A stretch of 64,000 nt of DNA. Source: Mycobacterium sp. Root265 (GTDB taxonomy: Bacteria; Actinomycetota; Actinomycetes; Mycobacteriales; Mycobacteriaceae). How positions within the stretch are numbered: the stretch's first letter is position 1; each line of letters starts with the position of its first letter. The stretch covers positions 157,615 to 221,614 of the forward strand of contig NZ_LMJA01000033.1 of the NCBI RefSeq assembly GCF_001428895.1, written 5' to 3'. The position numbers were made by a program, and so were the translations under genes. Below the pieces are notes generated by a model, which made no database searches, was not told the origin of the DNA, and saw only the letters and a list, made by a program, of their open reading frames with translations. Positions 49,640 to 64,000 of this stretch are shown one piece after another.

Positions 49640-50527
49640 TCAGGCGATGGCCGCGGCCAGGTCGCCGCGCAGCGCGCCGAGCTGGGCCGACCAGCTACCC
49701 CAGTCGTGCTGACCACCCGTCGGAAAGTCGAAGTGTCCGTTGCGGCCGCCGATGGAGCGGTAATGCGAGTAGAAGGTGCGGTTGCTGCCCTGGGCCTGGG
49801 CGCAGTCGTTGATCATCGCGGGGACATCACTGCAGGTGGTGGTCTGCGGGCTGAAGATCCACAGCCGGGTGTTGTTGTCCACCAACAACTGCGCGTGCAC
49901 ATCGGGGTCATGCCACTTCCAGCGGCCGAACTGCACCGGCCCCCACATGTTGTGGGTGTCGACCCCACCGAACTGCGCCATCCCCGCGGTGATCGCGCCG
50001 TTCTCGTAGGTACGCGACGGCGTGAGGAAGCCCGACAGCGAACCCGCGTAGCGGAACCGGTCCGGGTGGAAGGTGGCCAGCATCAGGGCGCCGGTGCCGC
50101 CCTGGGACGCGCCGACGACTCCGTGCCCACTGGGAGAGAGACCCTTGTTCGCCGCCAGCCAGTTCGGCAACTCGGTTGCCAGGAAGGTCTCCCACTGCTT
50201 GCTGCCGTCCTGCTCCCAGTTGGTGTAGAGGCTCCATGCCCCACCGGCCGGGGCCGCCACCGAGACACCGGAGCCGGCCAGGGTATTCATCGCGTTGCCC
50301 GCGGTCACCCAGTTGCTGACGTCGGGGGCGCCGTTGAAGGCGTCGAGCAGGTAGACCGCGTGCGGGCCGCCGGCCTGGAAAGCGACCGGGATATCGCGTC
50401 CCATCGCCGCCGAGGGGACCATCAGGTATTCGACGCCGTCGGCCTTCGCCGGGGTGTCGACCGCAGCCGACACCGTCCACAGCCCCATCGCCAGCAACAC
50501 CGCGCACACCATTGCGTGCAGCCTCAT
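49640..50527 (-). CDS. fbpD: MPT51/FbpD, antigen 85-related secreted protein
   Basis: A 295-residue exported protein starting at ATG 50527 behind AGAGGTGG, with a signal peptide to about residue 30. It follows MPT51 closely (YLMVPSAAMGRDIPVAF, NWEQDGSKQWETFL, GRWKWHDP). M. tuberculosis MPT51 is regarded as lacking mycolyltransferase activity. Here the nucleophile elbow reads GASQGGTG, with Ser141, and the C-terminal site reads GQHDWGSW, with the histidine, so the triad positions look restored. It is the last gene of the antigen-85 run. Confidence 0.93.
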   Translation of the reverse strand: MRLHAMVCAVLLAMGLWTVSAAVDTPAKADGVEYLMVPSAAMGRDIPVAFQAGGPHAVYLLDAFNGAPDVSNWVTAGNAMNTLAGSGVSVAAPAGGAWSLYTNWEQDGSKQWETFLATELPNWLAANKGLSPSGHGVVGASQGGTGALMLATFHPDRFRYAGSLSGFLTPSRTYENGAITAGMAQFGGVDTHNMWGPVQFGRWKWHDPDVHAQLLVDNNTRLWIFSPQTTTCSDVPAMINDCAQAQGSNRTFYSHYRSIGGRNGHFDFPTGGQHDWGSWSAQLGALRGDLAAAIA

Positions 50528-50620
50528 GTCCCACCTCTTGTCTGGCCCGATTGACCCGGCGCCGTATCCCACCAACGGGTTGTAGTGAATCACATCACCG
50601 CGCGGGGATACGCTGGAAAC

Positions 50621-50660
50621 GACTGACGGCGGTGACCCCGAGGGATCACCGCCGTCAGTC
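50621..50660 (-). terminator. Intrinsic terminator after fbpA
   Basis: A 15-bp perfect stem (50621-50635 with 50646-50660) and a short loop lie 20 nt past the fbpA stop on the minus strand, followed by GTTTCC. It separates fbpA from fbpD, implying that fbpD has its own promoter or is reached by read-through. Confidence 0.7.
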
Positions 50661-50679
50661 TTCGGTCGTTGTGGTGCCG

Positions 50680-51690
<1,011 letters not shown>

Positions 51691-51781
51691 TCAATCCCAT
51701 CGTCTTTGACCACGACTGGCCGTACTGCCCGTGTAGTCAACCACAACCCGGCACGACTTCTCTCGCCGGCGAATGCGGTTC

Positions 51782-54861
<3,080 letters not shown>

Positions 54862-54884
<23 letters not shown>

Positions 54885-55779
54885 AGACGGTTCCGATCCA
54901 TGCCACCCCGAGCAGCTGCAGCACGCGGTCCCCCAGCACGATCTCCTCGGGTTCGCCGGCGTATCCGCCATCGACGTCGACCGCGTAGCGCAGGATCGCG
55001 ATGGTGAACGGGATCATCGAGATGGCGAACCACGAACCGTCTGCGCCATCACGCTCGAACGCCCACAGCCCGTAACAGAGCACCAGCGCGGTCGCCGACA
55101 GCGTCCAGACGAACCGCAGGTAGGAACTGGTGTAGCTCTCCAGGGACTTGCGGATCTTGGCACCGGTGCGCTCGACGAGCTGCAGCTCGGCGTACCGCTT
55201 TCCGGCCGCCATGAACAACGAGCCGAACGCCATCATCAACAGGAACCATTGCGACAACGGCACACCGGCGGCGACACCGCCGGCGATGGCCCGGATCAGG
55301 AAGCCCGAGGACACGATGCAGATGTCGATGACCGGCTGGTGTTTGAGGCCGAAGCAGTAGGCCAGCTGGATGGCGATGTAGACACCGATGACCGCGGTCA
55401 GGTTCGGTGACACCAGCCAGGCGATGCCCAGCGACGCGACGCCCAGCGCCACCGCCAGCACGTAGGCCAGCGATTCGGGCACCACACCGGCGGCGATGGG
55501 ACGGAACCGTTTGGTGGGATGCGCCCTGTCGGCCTCGACATCGCGCGCATCGTTGACCAGATAGACCGAGGATGCCGCGAGGCTGAATATCACGAAGGTG
55601 AGGACCACCTTGACCAGGACCTCGCGGAGATCGTAGTCGTAGCGGTCGTCCCCGAGAGCGGCCACCGGTGCGGCGAAGACGAGGACGTTCTTCACCCACT
55701 GGCGCGGCCGCAGCGCCTTGACGATGCCGGTGGCCAGGTTCTTCGGCGGGCCGGCGGTCGGGAGGGGTTCTTCGCTCAC
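54862..55779 (-). CDS. ubiA: Decaprenyl-phosphate phosphoribosyltransferase UbiA (DPPR synthase)
   Basis: A 305-residue UbiA-superfamily enzyme, orthologue of Rv3806c. It joins PRPP and decaprenyl phosphate to give decaprenyl-phospho-5-phosphoribose, the first step towards the arabinan donor. About nine helices; the first Asp-rich motif is NDARDVEADR followed by THPTKRFRP-like residues, the second is YAVDVDGGYAGEPEE. Mutations in this gene contribute to high-level ethambutol resistance in M. tuberculosis. GTG start overlaps the PAP2 gene stop by 4 nt. Confidence 0.95.
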
Positions 55780-56306
55780 AGCTCAGTCTCCTTCAAGGCC
55801 GCCTCGTTCACCGCGGCGACGCTCCGGGCGACCACCGTGCCGACCGCGACTCCGGTCAGCACATCGGTGGGATAGTGCACTCCGAGCACCAGACGCGACA
55901 GTGCCATCACCGGGATCAGCACCAGCGGCAGGCGCGTTCCGGTGACCCGCGCCAGCAGGATCGCGGCGGCCGTCGTCGACGTCGCGTGCGCCGACGGGAA
56001 ACTCAGCTTGCTGGGTATGCCCACGTTCACCGCGATCGCCGGGTGATGCGGGCGCTGCCGTTTGACGACCCGCTTGATCACCACGGCGGCCGCGTGGGCG
56101 ATGAAGGCACCGGCGCCCACGGCCAGCCACTGCCGGCGCTGACGGGGTGCCGCAATGGCCCCGAGCAGCGAGATGCCGATCCATCCTGCGCTGTGCTCAC
56201 CGAAATGCGAGAGGGTGCGCGCGGTCGTCAACACACCCGGGCGACCGGCCAGCGCGGCCTGCACCACCACCAGCGCCGTCTCTTCGGGCGCCAGATCGTC
56301 CGCCAC
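55776..56306 (-). CDS. PAP2-family phosphatase, probable decaprenyl-phospho-5-phosphoribose phosphatase (Rv3807c-like)
   Basis: A 176-residue membrane protein with the three-part PAP2 signature: KRVVKRQRP, FPSAHAT and SRLVLGVHYPTD. Rv3807c, between ubiA and glfT2 in M. tuberculosis, is the candidate that removes the 5-phosphate from the UbiA product before DprE1 acts. GTG start at 56306, 1 nt after the glfT2 stop. Confidence 0.9.
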   Translation of the reverse strand: MADDLAPEETALVVVQAALAGRPGVLTTARTLSHFGEHSAGWIGISLLGAIAAPRQRRQWLAVGAGAFIAHAAAVVIKRVVKRQRPHHPAIAVNVGIPSKLSFPSAHATSTTAAAILLARVTGTRLPLVLIPVMALSRLVLGVHYPTDVLTGVAVGTVVARSVAAVNEAALKETEL

Positions 56307-56307
56307 G

Positions 56308-59546
<3,239 letters not shown>

Positions 59547-59708
59547 TCACGATTGCGCATCGTCACTCTAGACACACGAGTCACAGCAGTACCATCAATC
59601 ACGTTGGTGGACGGCGGTAACCCGGGCACGAGAACTGCAGTCACCGACGATTTCCATCCGATCGCAACACACCTGAAAACACGTAGTCCATGTATTGAGG
59701 AGACTTCC

Positions 59709-60695
59709 GTGCCGAACCGTCGTCGACGCAAGCTCTCGACAGCCATGAGCGCAGTCGCCGCCCTGGCCGTCGCAAGTCCAGTCGCCATTGCCGCCGTTTC
59801 CGAGATGTCCGAGGCCAACGAGCCTCAGCATCGCGAATTCGTTCACGCCGCCATGATCACCGATCTACCCGGCGAATTGATCAACGCTCTGTCACAGGGC
59901 CTGTCACAGTTCGGCGTCAACATGCCGCCGATGCCGACCGGTCTGCTGACGGGATCGCCGGCCGCCAGCCCGACGCTCGTCTCTCCCGGACTGGGCGCCC
60001 CCGGCCTGACCTCGCCCGGTCTGACCTCACCGGGTCTCACCTCGCCGGGGTTGACCTCACCCGGTCTCACCACGCCGGGCCTGACGAGCCCCGGGCTCAC
60101 CACCCCAGGCCTGACCGCACCCGGTCTCACCACCCCGGGACTCACGACGCCGGAGCTCTCCACCTCGGGGCTGACCACGCCCGGGCTGAGCACCCCGGAG
60201 CTGACGACTCCCGGCCTGAGCATCCCGCCGGTGGGCGCGGCAGGACCGTCGTTGTCGCCGGCCTCGCTGTCGCCCGGTTCGCTGACCGATCCGGGACTGG
60301 CCGGCCTGACCCCGGGCCTGACGGATCCGGGTCTGGGCACCGGCTTCCCCGGTGAGATCCCGATCGGCGCACCCATCGGCCTGGATCCGATGGCGGGCAC
60401 GTACCCGATCCTGGGTGCCGACCCGTCGCTGGCCATGCCGGCCTCCACCGGTGGCGGTGGCCTGCTGGGCACCATCAACAGTGCCGCCGAGCAGCTCGGC
60501 GCCGGCCAGGCGATCGATCTGCTCAAGGGCATGGTGATGCCCGCCATCATGTCGGCGGTCAAGAGCGCGGCACCTGCCGCGGCACCCGCCGCAGCAGCCG
60601 CTCCGGCCGCTGCGGGCGCCGCACAGGCCGGCCTGGGTGCGGCCGAGGCCGCAACCGGTGTCGCCGCCGCGGCGGCCTCGGGAGCCGGGGCCTGA
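59709..60695 (+). CDS. erp: Exported repetitive protein Erp (PirG)
   Basis: A 328-residue surface protein. The N-terminus (MPNRRRRKLSTAMSAVAALA) is nearly identical to M. tuberculosis Erp and forms a signal peptide or anchor. The N-terminal domain contains ITDLPGELINALSQGLSQFG. The centre (about residues 92-175) consists of roughly 16 PGLTS/PGLTT-type pentapeptides, some degenerate, clearly more than the tuberculosis form. A conserved C-terminal block (GTYPILGADPSLAM; GQAIDLLKGMVMPAIM) ends in an Ala/Pro-rich tail. GTG start behind GAGGAG. Erp supports growth in host cells and cell-wall integrity. Confidence 0.95.
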   Translation: MPNRRRRKLSTAMSAVAALAVASPVAIAAVSEMSEANEPQHREFVHAAMITDLPGELINALSQGLSQFGVNMPPMPTGLLTGSPAASPTLVSPGLGAPGLTSPGLTSPGLTSPGLTSPGLTTPGLTSPGLTTPGLTAPGLTTPGLTTPELSTSGLTTPGLSTPELTTPGLSIPPVGAAGPSLSPASLSPGSLTDPGLAGLTPGLTDPGLGTGFPGEIPIGAPIGLDPMAGTYPILGADPSLAMPASTGGGGLLGTINSAAEQLGAGQAIDLLKGMVMPAIMSAVKSAAPAAAPAAAAAPAAAGAAQAGLGAAEAATGVAAAAASGAGA

Positions 60696-60714
60696 CCCAC
60701 TGATCCTGTTACCG

Positions 60715-60755
60715 AACGGCACCGCAGAAGCCAGCGTGGGCTCTGCGGTGCCGTT
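60715..60755 (+). terminator. Intrinsic terminator after erp
   Basis: A 14-bp perfect stem (60715-60728 with 60742-60755), extended by a partial GCC/GGC pairing in the loop, lies 20 nt after the erp stop. No T-run follows, as is usual in mycobacteria. It separates erp from the amidase gene. Confidence 0.65.
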
Positions 60756-60850
60756 ACAGGTTTGGCCCCCAGGGCACGCGGTAAAAACTTTGGCACCACG
60801 CGCCCGTGTCGCAACACTGGTAACAGTAAGCACATACGTAACATCAGCTC

Positions 60851-62446
60851 GTGCCACGTCGTCGCCCTGCACCCTCCTTGCTGCTCTCTGCAGTACTGGG
60901 CACCGTCGCGATCCTGCCGTGGGCGATCAGCGGTCTCCCCGGCGATGCGCCCACTCAGAGTTCGGCGACCGCGATCACCCAGCAGCCACTGGCCGAACTC
61001 GGTGGCGGCGAGACGATCCGGGAGATCCACCAGGACACCCCGTTCTCGATGGTCGCGCTGACCGCCGACAGTCTCGACGGGACGACCGCCCGTATCCGCG
61101 CCCAGCACGCCGACGGCGGCTGGGGTCCCTGGTACGACGCCGAAACTTTGGAGGGCGTGGGACCGGACCGACCCGACACCCACGGCACCGAGCCGATTTT
61201 CGTCGGGCGCACCCACACCGTGCAGATCGCGGTCACTCGCACCCCACCGCCACCGGCCGCGGCACCCAAGACCGGCCCCGGGCTCGGTTACATCCCCGCC
61301 AATGTCGAACAACCGTTGCCGCAGAACGTCAATGCGGTCCTCATCAGCCCGCCCGAGGCGCCGGTCGACGTGCAGTTCCCGCCACCCGCGGCCGCCACCG
61401 TCCCCGGCCAGGCGCCACAGATCATCACCCGCGCCCAGTGGGGCGCCAACGAATCGATGAAGTGCGGAGCCCCCATCTACGACAAGGGAATTCGCGCGGC
61501 CGTCGTGCACCACACCGCGGGCAGCAACGATTACACCCCGCAGGACTCGGCCGGCATCGTCCGGTCGATCTACGAGTACCACGCCCGCACACTGGGCTGG
61601 TGCGATATCGCCTACAACGCCATGGTCGACAAGTACGGGCAGGTCTTCGAGGGCCGCGCCGGTGGCATGAGCCGGGCCGTGCAGGGCGCGCACACCGGCG
61701 GATTCAACTCCGACACCTGGGGTGTGGCGATGCTCGGCGATTTCAACGCCGAACCGCCGACACCGATCCAGATGCGCACCACCGGAAGGTTGCTCGGCTG
61801 GCGACTGGGCCTGGACCGCGTCGACCCCCACGGCAGCGTGGCCCTGACCTCGGCGGGCGGCAGCTTCACCCTTTTCCCGCGGGGCGCCACCCCGACGCTG
61901 CCCAACATCTTCACCCACCGCGATGTCGGCAACACCGACTGCCCGGGCGATGCCGCCTACGCGCAGATGGGTCTGCTGCGCGATATCGCCGCCCGTTTCA
62001 ATCAGCCGCCCGGACCGCAGGATCTGGTCGACACGCTGCGTGGCGGCGCCATCTTTACCAAATGGCAGGCGCTGCGCAGTGAAGCCGGCCCGCTGGGCAT
62101 GCCGACCTCACCGGAGGGGTCCGGCTTCGGGGCCACCCGGTATGTGACCTTCGACCGCGGCGCCATGTACTGGGCGCCCGAGACCGGCGCCCAGCCGGTC
62201 ACCGGAGCGATCTACGAGGCCTGGGGCACACTGGGATTCGAGCGCGGCGCACTCGGGTTGCCGACGAGTGCCGAGATCCACGAGCCGCTGTGGATCAAAC
62301 AGAACTTCCAGCACGGCACGCTGAACTTCGACCGCGAGACCGGTCAGGTCACCCGCGTCATCGACGGTGTGCCGGTGCAGCTTCCGCGCCCCGAGCACTC
62401 TCCCGTTCAGCTGGAGCGGTTCACCCCGATCAACAATCGGGCCTAG
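60851..62446 (+). CDS. Secreted N-acetylmuramoyl-L-alanine amidase with LGFP repeats (Rv3811-like)
   Basis: A 531-residue exported protein. Signal peptide at the N-terminus (LLLSAVLGTVAILPWAISG), a wall-proximal region with FSMVALTADSLDGTTARIRAQ, then an amidase_2/PGRP domain with zinc ligands in AAVVHHTAG, THRDVGNTDCPGD and a conserved Tyr/Cys context. The C-terminus holds LGFP-type repeats (LGMPTSPEG; LGLPTSAE) that bind peptidoglycan-arabinogalactan. It probably trims peptidoglycan. GTG start at 60851. Confidence 0.9.
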   Translation: MPRRRPAPSLLLSAVLGTVAILPWAISGLPGDAPTQSSATAITQQPLAELGGGETIREIHQDTPFSMVALTADSLDGTTARIRAQHADGGWGPWYDAETLEGVGPDRPDTHGTEPIFVGRTHTVQIAVTRTPPPPAAAPKTGPGLGYIPANVEQPLPQNVNAVLISPPEAPVDVQFPPPAAATVPGQAPQIITRAQWGANESMKCGAPIYDKGIRAAVVHHTAGSNDYTPQDSAGIVRSIYEYHARTLGWCDIAYNAMVDKYGQVFEGRAGGMSRAVQGAHTGGFNSDTWGVAMLGDFNAEPPTPIQMRTTGRLLGWRLGLDRVDPHGSVALTSAGGSFTLFPRGATPTLPNIFTHRDVGNTDCPGDAAYAQMGLLRDIAARFNQPPGPQDLVDTLRGGAIFTKWQALRSEAGPLGMPTSPEGSGFGATRYVTFDRGAMYWAPETGAQPVTGAIYEAWGTLGFERGALGLPTSAEIHEPLWIKQNFQHGTLNFDRETGQVTRVIDGVPVQLPRPEHSPVQLERFTPINNRA

Positions 62447-62453
62447 CGCCCGG

Positions 62454-63266
62454 CTAAAGCCACCAGCGTTCGAGCACGCGGGCCAGACCGTCATCGGTGT
62501 TGGGCGCGGTGACCTCGTCGGCGGCCGCCAGCGCGTCCGGATGGGCGTTGCCCATCGCGACGCCCAGTCCGGCCCAGCGCAGCATCGGAATGTCGTTGGG
62601 CATATCGCCGAAGGCCACGATGTCGGCGGCCTCGATGCCCAGCGGTCCGGCGACCTCCGCGATCCCGGTCGCCTTGCTCAGGCCGCGCGGCAGCACCTCG
62701 ATGAGCCCGTTGTTGGTCGAGTAGGTCAGATCACCCTCGGCGCCGACGTGCGGGGCGAGGGCGGCGGCCATGTCTCCGCTGCGCGCACCGGCCTTGCGGA
62801 TCAACAACTTGACCGCGGGCGCGCTCAACAGGTCCTCCAGCGACACCTCGGTGTTGTCCGGGTTGAGCCAGGCGTGCTCGTACCCGGGTGAGCTGACGAA
62901 CTGCGGGGTCGCCGCGTCGTGGGCGCTGCGGCCGACCCGCTCCACCGCCAGGCCCGCGCCGGGGATCACCCTCGCAGCGATCTCGGCCAGGGTGGCCAAC
63001 TGCGGCACCGACAGCGTGCGGGCCGAGATGATGCGGTCGGTCTCCGGGTCATAGACGACTGCGCCGTTGGCGCACACCGACATCGGCGCGAAACCGAGTT
63101 GCTCGACGACCGGCGGCACCCAGCGTGGCGGTCTGCCGGTGGCCAGCACGAAACGGGTGCCGGCGTCCACTGCGGCACGGATGACCGAGGCGGTGCGCGG
63201 CGTCACCCGTTCGTGCTCGTCGAGCAACGTGCCGTCGACGTCGGTCGCGATAAGGGTGGGCAGCAT
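62454..63266 (-). CDS. Cof-type HAD-IIB hydrolase (Rv3813c-like)
   Basis: A 270-residue phosphatase. HAD motif I is ATDVDGTLL at the very N-terminus, motif II ATGRPPRW, motif III the Lys in AVKLLIRK, motif IV FGDMPNDIPML; a C2B cap lies between. Members dephosphorylate sugar phosphates or cofactors; the true substrate is unknown. ATG overlaps the stop of the acyltransferase gene, suggesting an operon. Confidence 0.9.
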   Translation of the reverse strand: MLPTLIATDVDGTLLDEHERVTPRTASVIRAAVDAGTRFVLATGRPPRWVPPVVEQLGFAPMSVCANGAVVYDPETDRIISARTLSVPQLATLAEIAARVIPGAGLAVERVGRSAHDAATPQFVSSPGYEHAWLNPDNTEVSLEDLLSAPAVKLLIRKAGARSGDMAAALAPHVGAEGDLTYSTNNGLIEVLPRGLSKATGIAEVAGPLGIEAADIVAFGDMPNDIPMLRWAGLGVAMGNAHPDALAAADEVTAPNTDDGLARVLERWWL

Positions 63267-64000
63267 CAGCCGTCCTCACCCGCGTGCTTGGCCGCACGCT
63301 TGGCCGCCTTCTCGGCGGCCTCGTCCATGTCCATCCGGTTGGCCTCGGCCAGCGTCGGCGCACTGCCGCCCAGGCGGTGCGGCACCCAGAACTCACCCTT
63401 GGGATGCGAACCGTAGGACTCCTGCACCTTCTCCAGCAGATGCTGCATCCGGTGGTGCAGCAGTTCGGTCAGTTCGGCCGGCGGCAGTGTCGGATAGATC
63501 GGTTCGCCGACGGCGATCGTGATCGGCACCTTGGGCCTGCGCATGTTGCGCGGGTGCCCTTTGGTCCAGACGCGCTGGGCGCCCCAGATGATGTGCGGGA
63601 TGATCGGCACGTCGGCGGCGATCGCCATCCTGGCCGCGCCGGACTTGAATCCCTTGATCTCGAAGCTGCGGCTGATGGTCGCCTCGGGGTAGACCCCGAC
63701 CAGCTCGCCCGCCTTCAGCGCCGCACAGGCCGCGGCGAAGGAGTCGGCGCCGCTGGCCCGATCCACCTCGATGTGGCGCAGGCTGCGCATCAACGGCCCG
63801 CCGACCTTGTGGTCGAAGACCTCCTTCTTCGCCATGAAGCGCACCTTGCGGCCGCGGCCCTGCCGGTAGGCGGGCAGGCCGGCGAAGGTGAAGTCGAAGT
63901 AGCTGGTGTGGTTCACGGCGATGACGGCGCCGCCGGTCACCGGCAGGTTCTCCACACCGGTCACGGTGAACTTCAGCCCCTGCAGCCGCCAGACCAGTCG
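63266..64000 (-). CDS. 1-acylglycerol-3-phosphate acyltransferase-like protein (PlsC family), 5' end outside the window
   Basis: The frame stays open to the right edge; at least 244 residues are encoded here and homologues extend a little further upstream (RLVWRLQGLKFTVTGVENLP). Acyltransferase motifs: NHTSYFD (His-x4-Asp), the FMAKKEVF segment, VYPEATISRS and VPIIPHIIWGAQ. It would acylate lysophosphatidate in phospholipid synthesis; Rv3814c-Rv3816c are a run of such genes in M. tuberculosis. A Lys/Ala-rich tail (EAAEKAAKRAAKHAGE) is unusual and may be a membrane- or nucleoid-associating extension. Confidence 0.9.
   Translation of the reverse strand, partial: RLVWRLQGLKFTVTGVENLPVTGGAVIAVNHTSYFDFTFAGLPAYRQGRGRKVRFMAKKEVFDHKVGGPLMRSLRHIEVDRASGADSFAAACAALKAGELVGVYPEATISRSFEIKGFKSGAARMAIAADVPIIPHIIWGAQRVWTKGHPRNMRRPKVPITIAVGEPIYPTLPPAELTELLHHRMQHLLEKVQESYGSHPKGEFWVPHRLGGSAPTLAEANRMDMDEAAEKAAKRAAKHAGEDG

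Noticed and set aside
59980-60230. Periodic repeat resembling a CRISPR or VNTR array
   Set aside because: The period is 15 bp, coding, with no spacers; it is the Erp pentapeptide tract.
59843-61918. A 691-codon minus-strand open frame opposite erp and the amidase
   Set aside because: Antisense of two well-supported genes; its Pro/Gly/Val repeats simply mirror the Erp repeats.

Overview
This window is a GC-rich mycobacterial chromosome segment. From about 5.0 kb to the right end it keeps the gene order of the M. tuberculosis Rv3777-Rv3814c block, the main cluster for arabinogalactan and mycolic-acid assembly. A second antigen-85 gene, an AlkB hydroxylase and several genes absent from the tuberculosis locus point to a nontuberculous, probably environmental, Mycobacterium/Mycolicibacterium. 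Gene symbols rest on motif recognition, remembered family sequences and synteny; no database search was run.

Left arm (1-4.4 kb): accessory DNA with a truncated Ntn-hydrolase gene, two related secreted proteins of unknown function, a MerR-type regulator preceded by a strongly folded region with an intrinsic terminator (candidate small RNA), and tRNA-Ser(UGA). Then come a MarR/quinone-oxidoreductase divergent pair and an aminotransferase-like gene (4.4-7.2 kb). At 7.3-12.3 kb a tight operon holds an Rv3779-type membrane protein, the proteasome activator Bpa, and the galactan genes wzt-glfT1-wzm. At 12.4-19.8 kb there are miscellaneous genes: a hydrolase, a broken 13E12-family HNH gene, a zinc-ribbon protein, a GDT1/TMEM165-type transporter behind a yybP-ykoY (Mn2+) riboswitch, a phosphotransferase, and an AhpD-like gene divergent from a MocR regulator.

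Core (19.8-37 kb): GtrA, dprE1, dprE2, aftA, embC, then embA and embB. The emb operon is interrupted between embC and embA by a divergent pair, a Tat/lipobox GMC oxidoreductase and an AlkB-type hydroxylase. DprE1 has alanine where M. tuberculosis has the benzothiazinone-reactive cysteine.

Right arm (37-64 kb), mostly minus strand: accD4-pks13-fadD32 (mycolate condensation), a Culp6-type cutinase, a DUF732 lipoprotein, fbpD (MPT51), two antigen-85 mycolyltransferases, aftB, ubiA, a PAP2 phosphatase, glfT2 and glf, then on the plus strand erp and an amidase, and on the minus strand a HAD phosphatase and a PlsC-type acyltransferase cut by the window end.

Together the genes make UDP-galactofuranose (Glf), build and export galactan (GlfT1, GlfT2, Wzm/Wzt), make decaprenyl-phospho-arabinose (UbiA, PAP2 phosphatase, DprE1/DprE2), add arabinan (AftA, EmbA/B/C, AftB), and make and attach mycolates (FadD32, AccD4, Pks13, antigen 85). 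Short 4-nt overlaps link glf-glfT2, PAP2-ubiA, pks13-accD4, glfT1-wzm and embA-embB.
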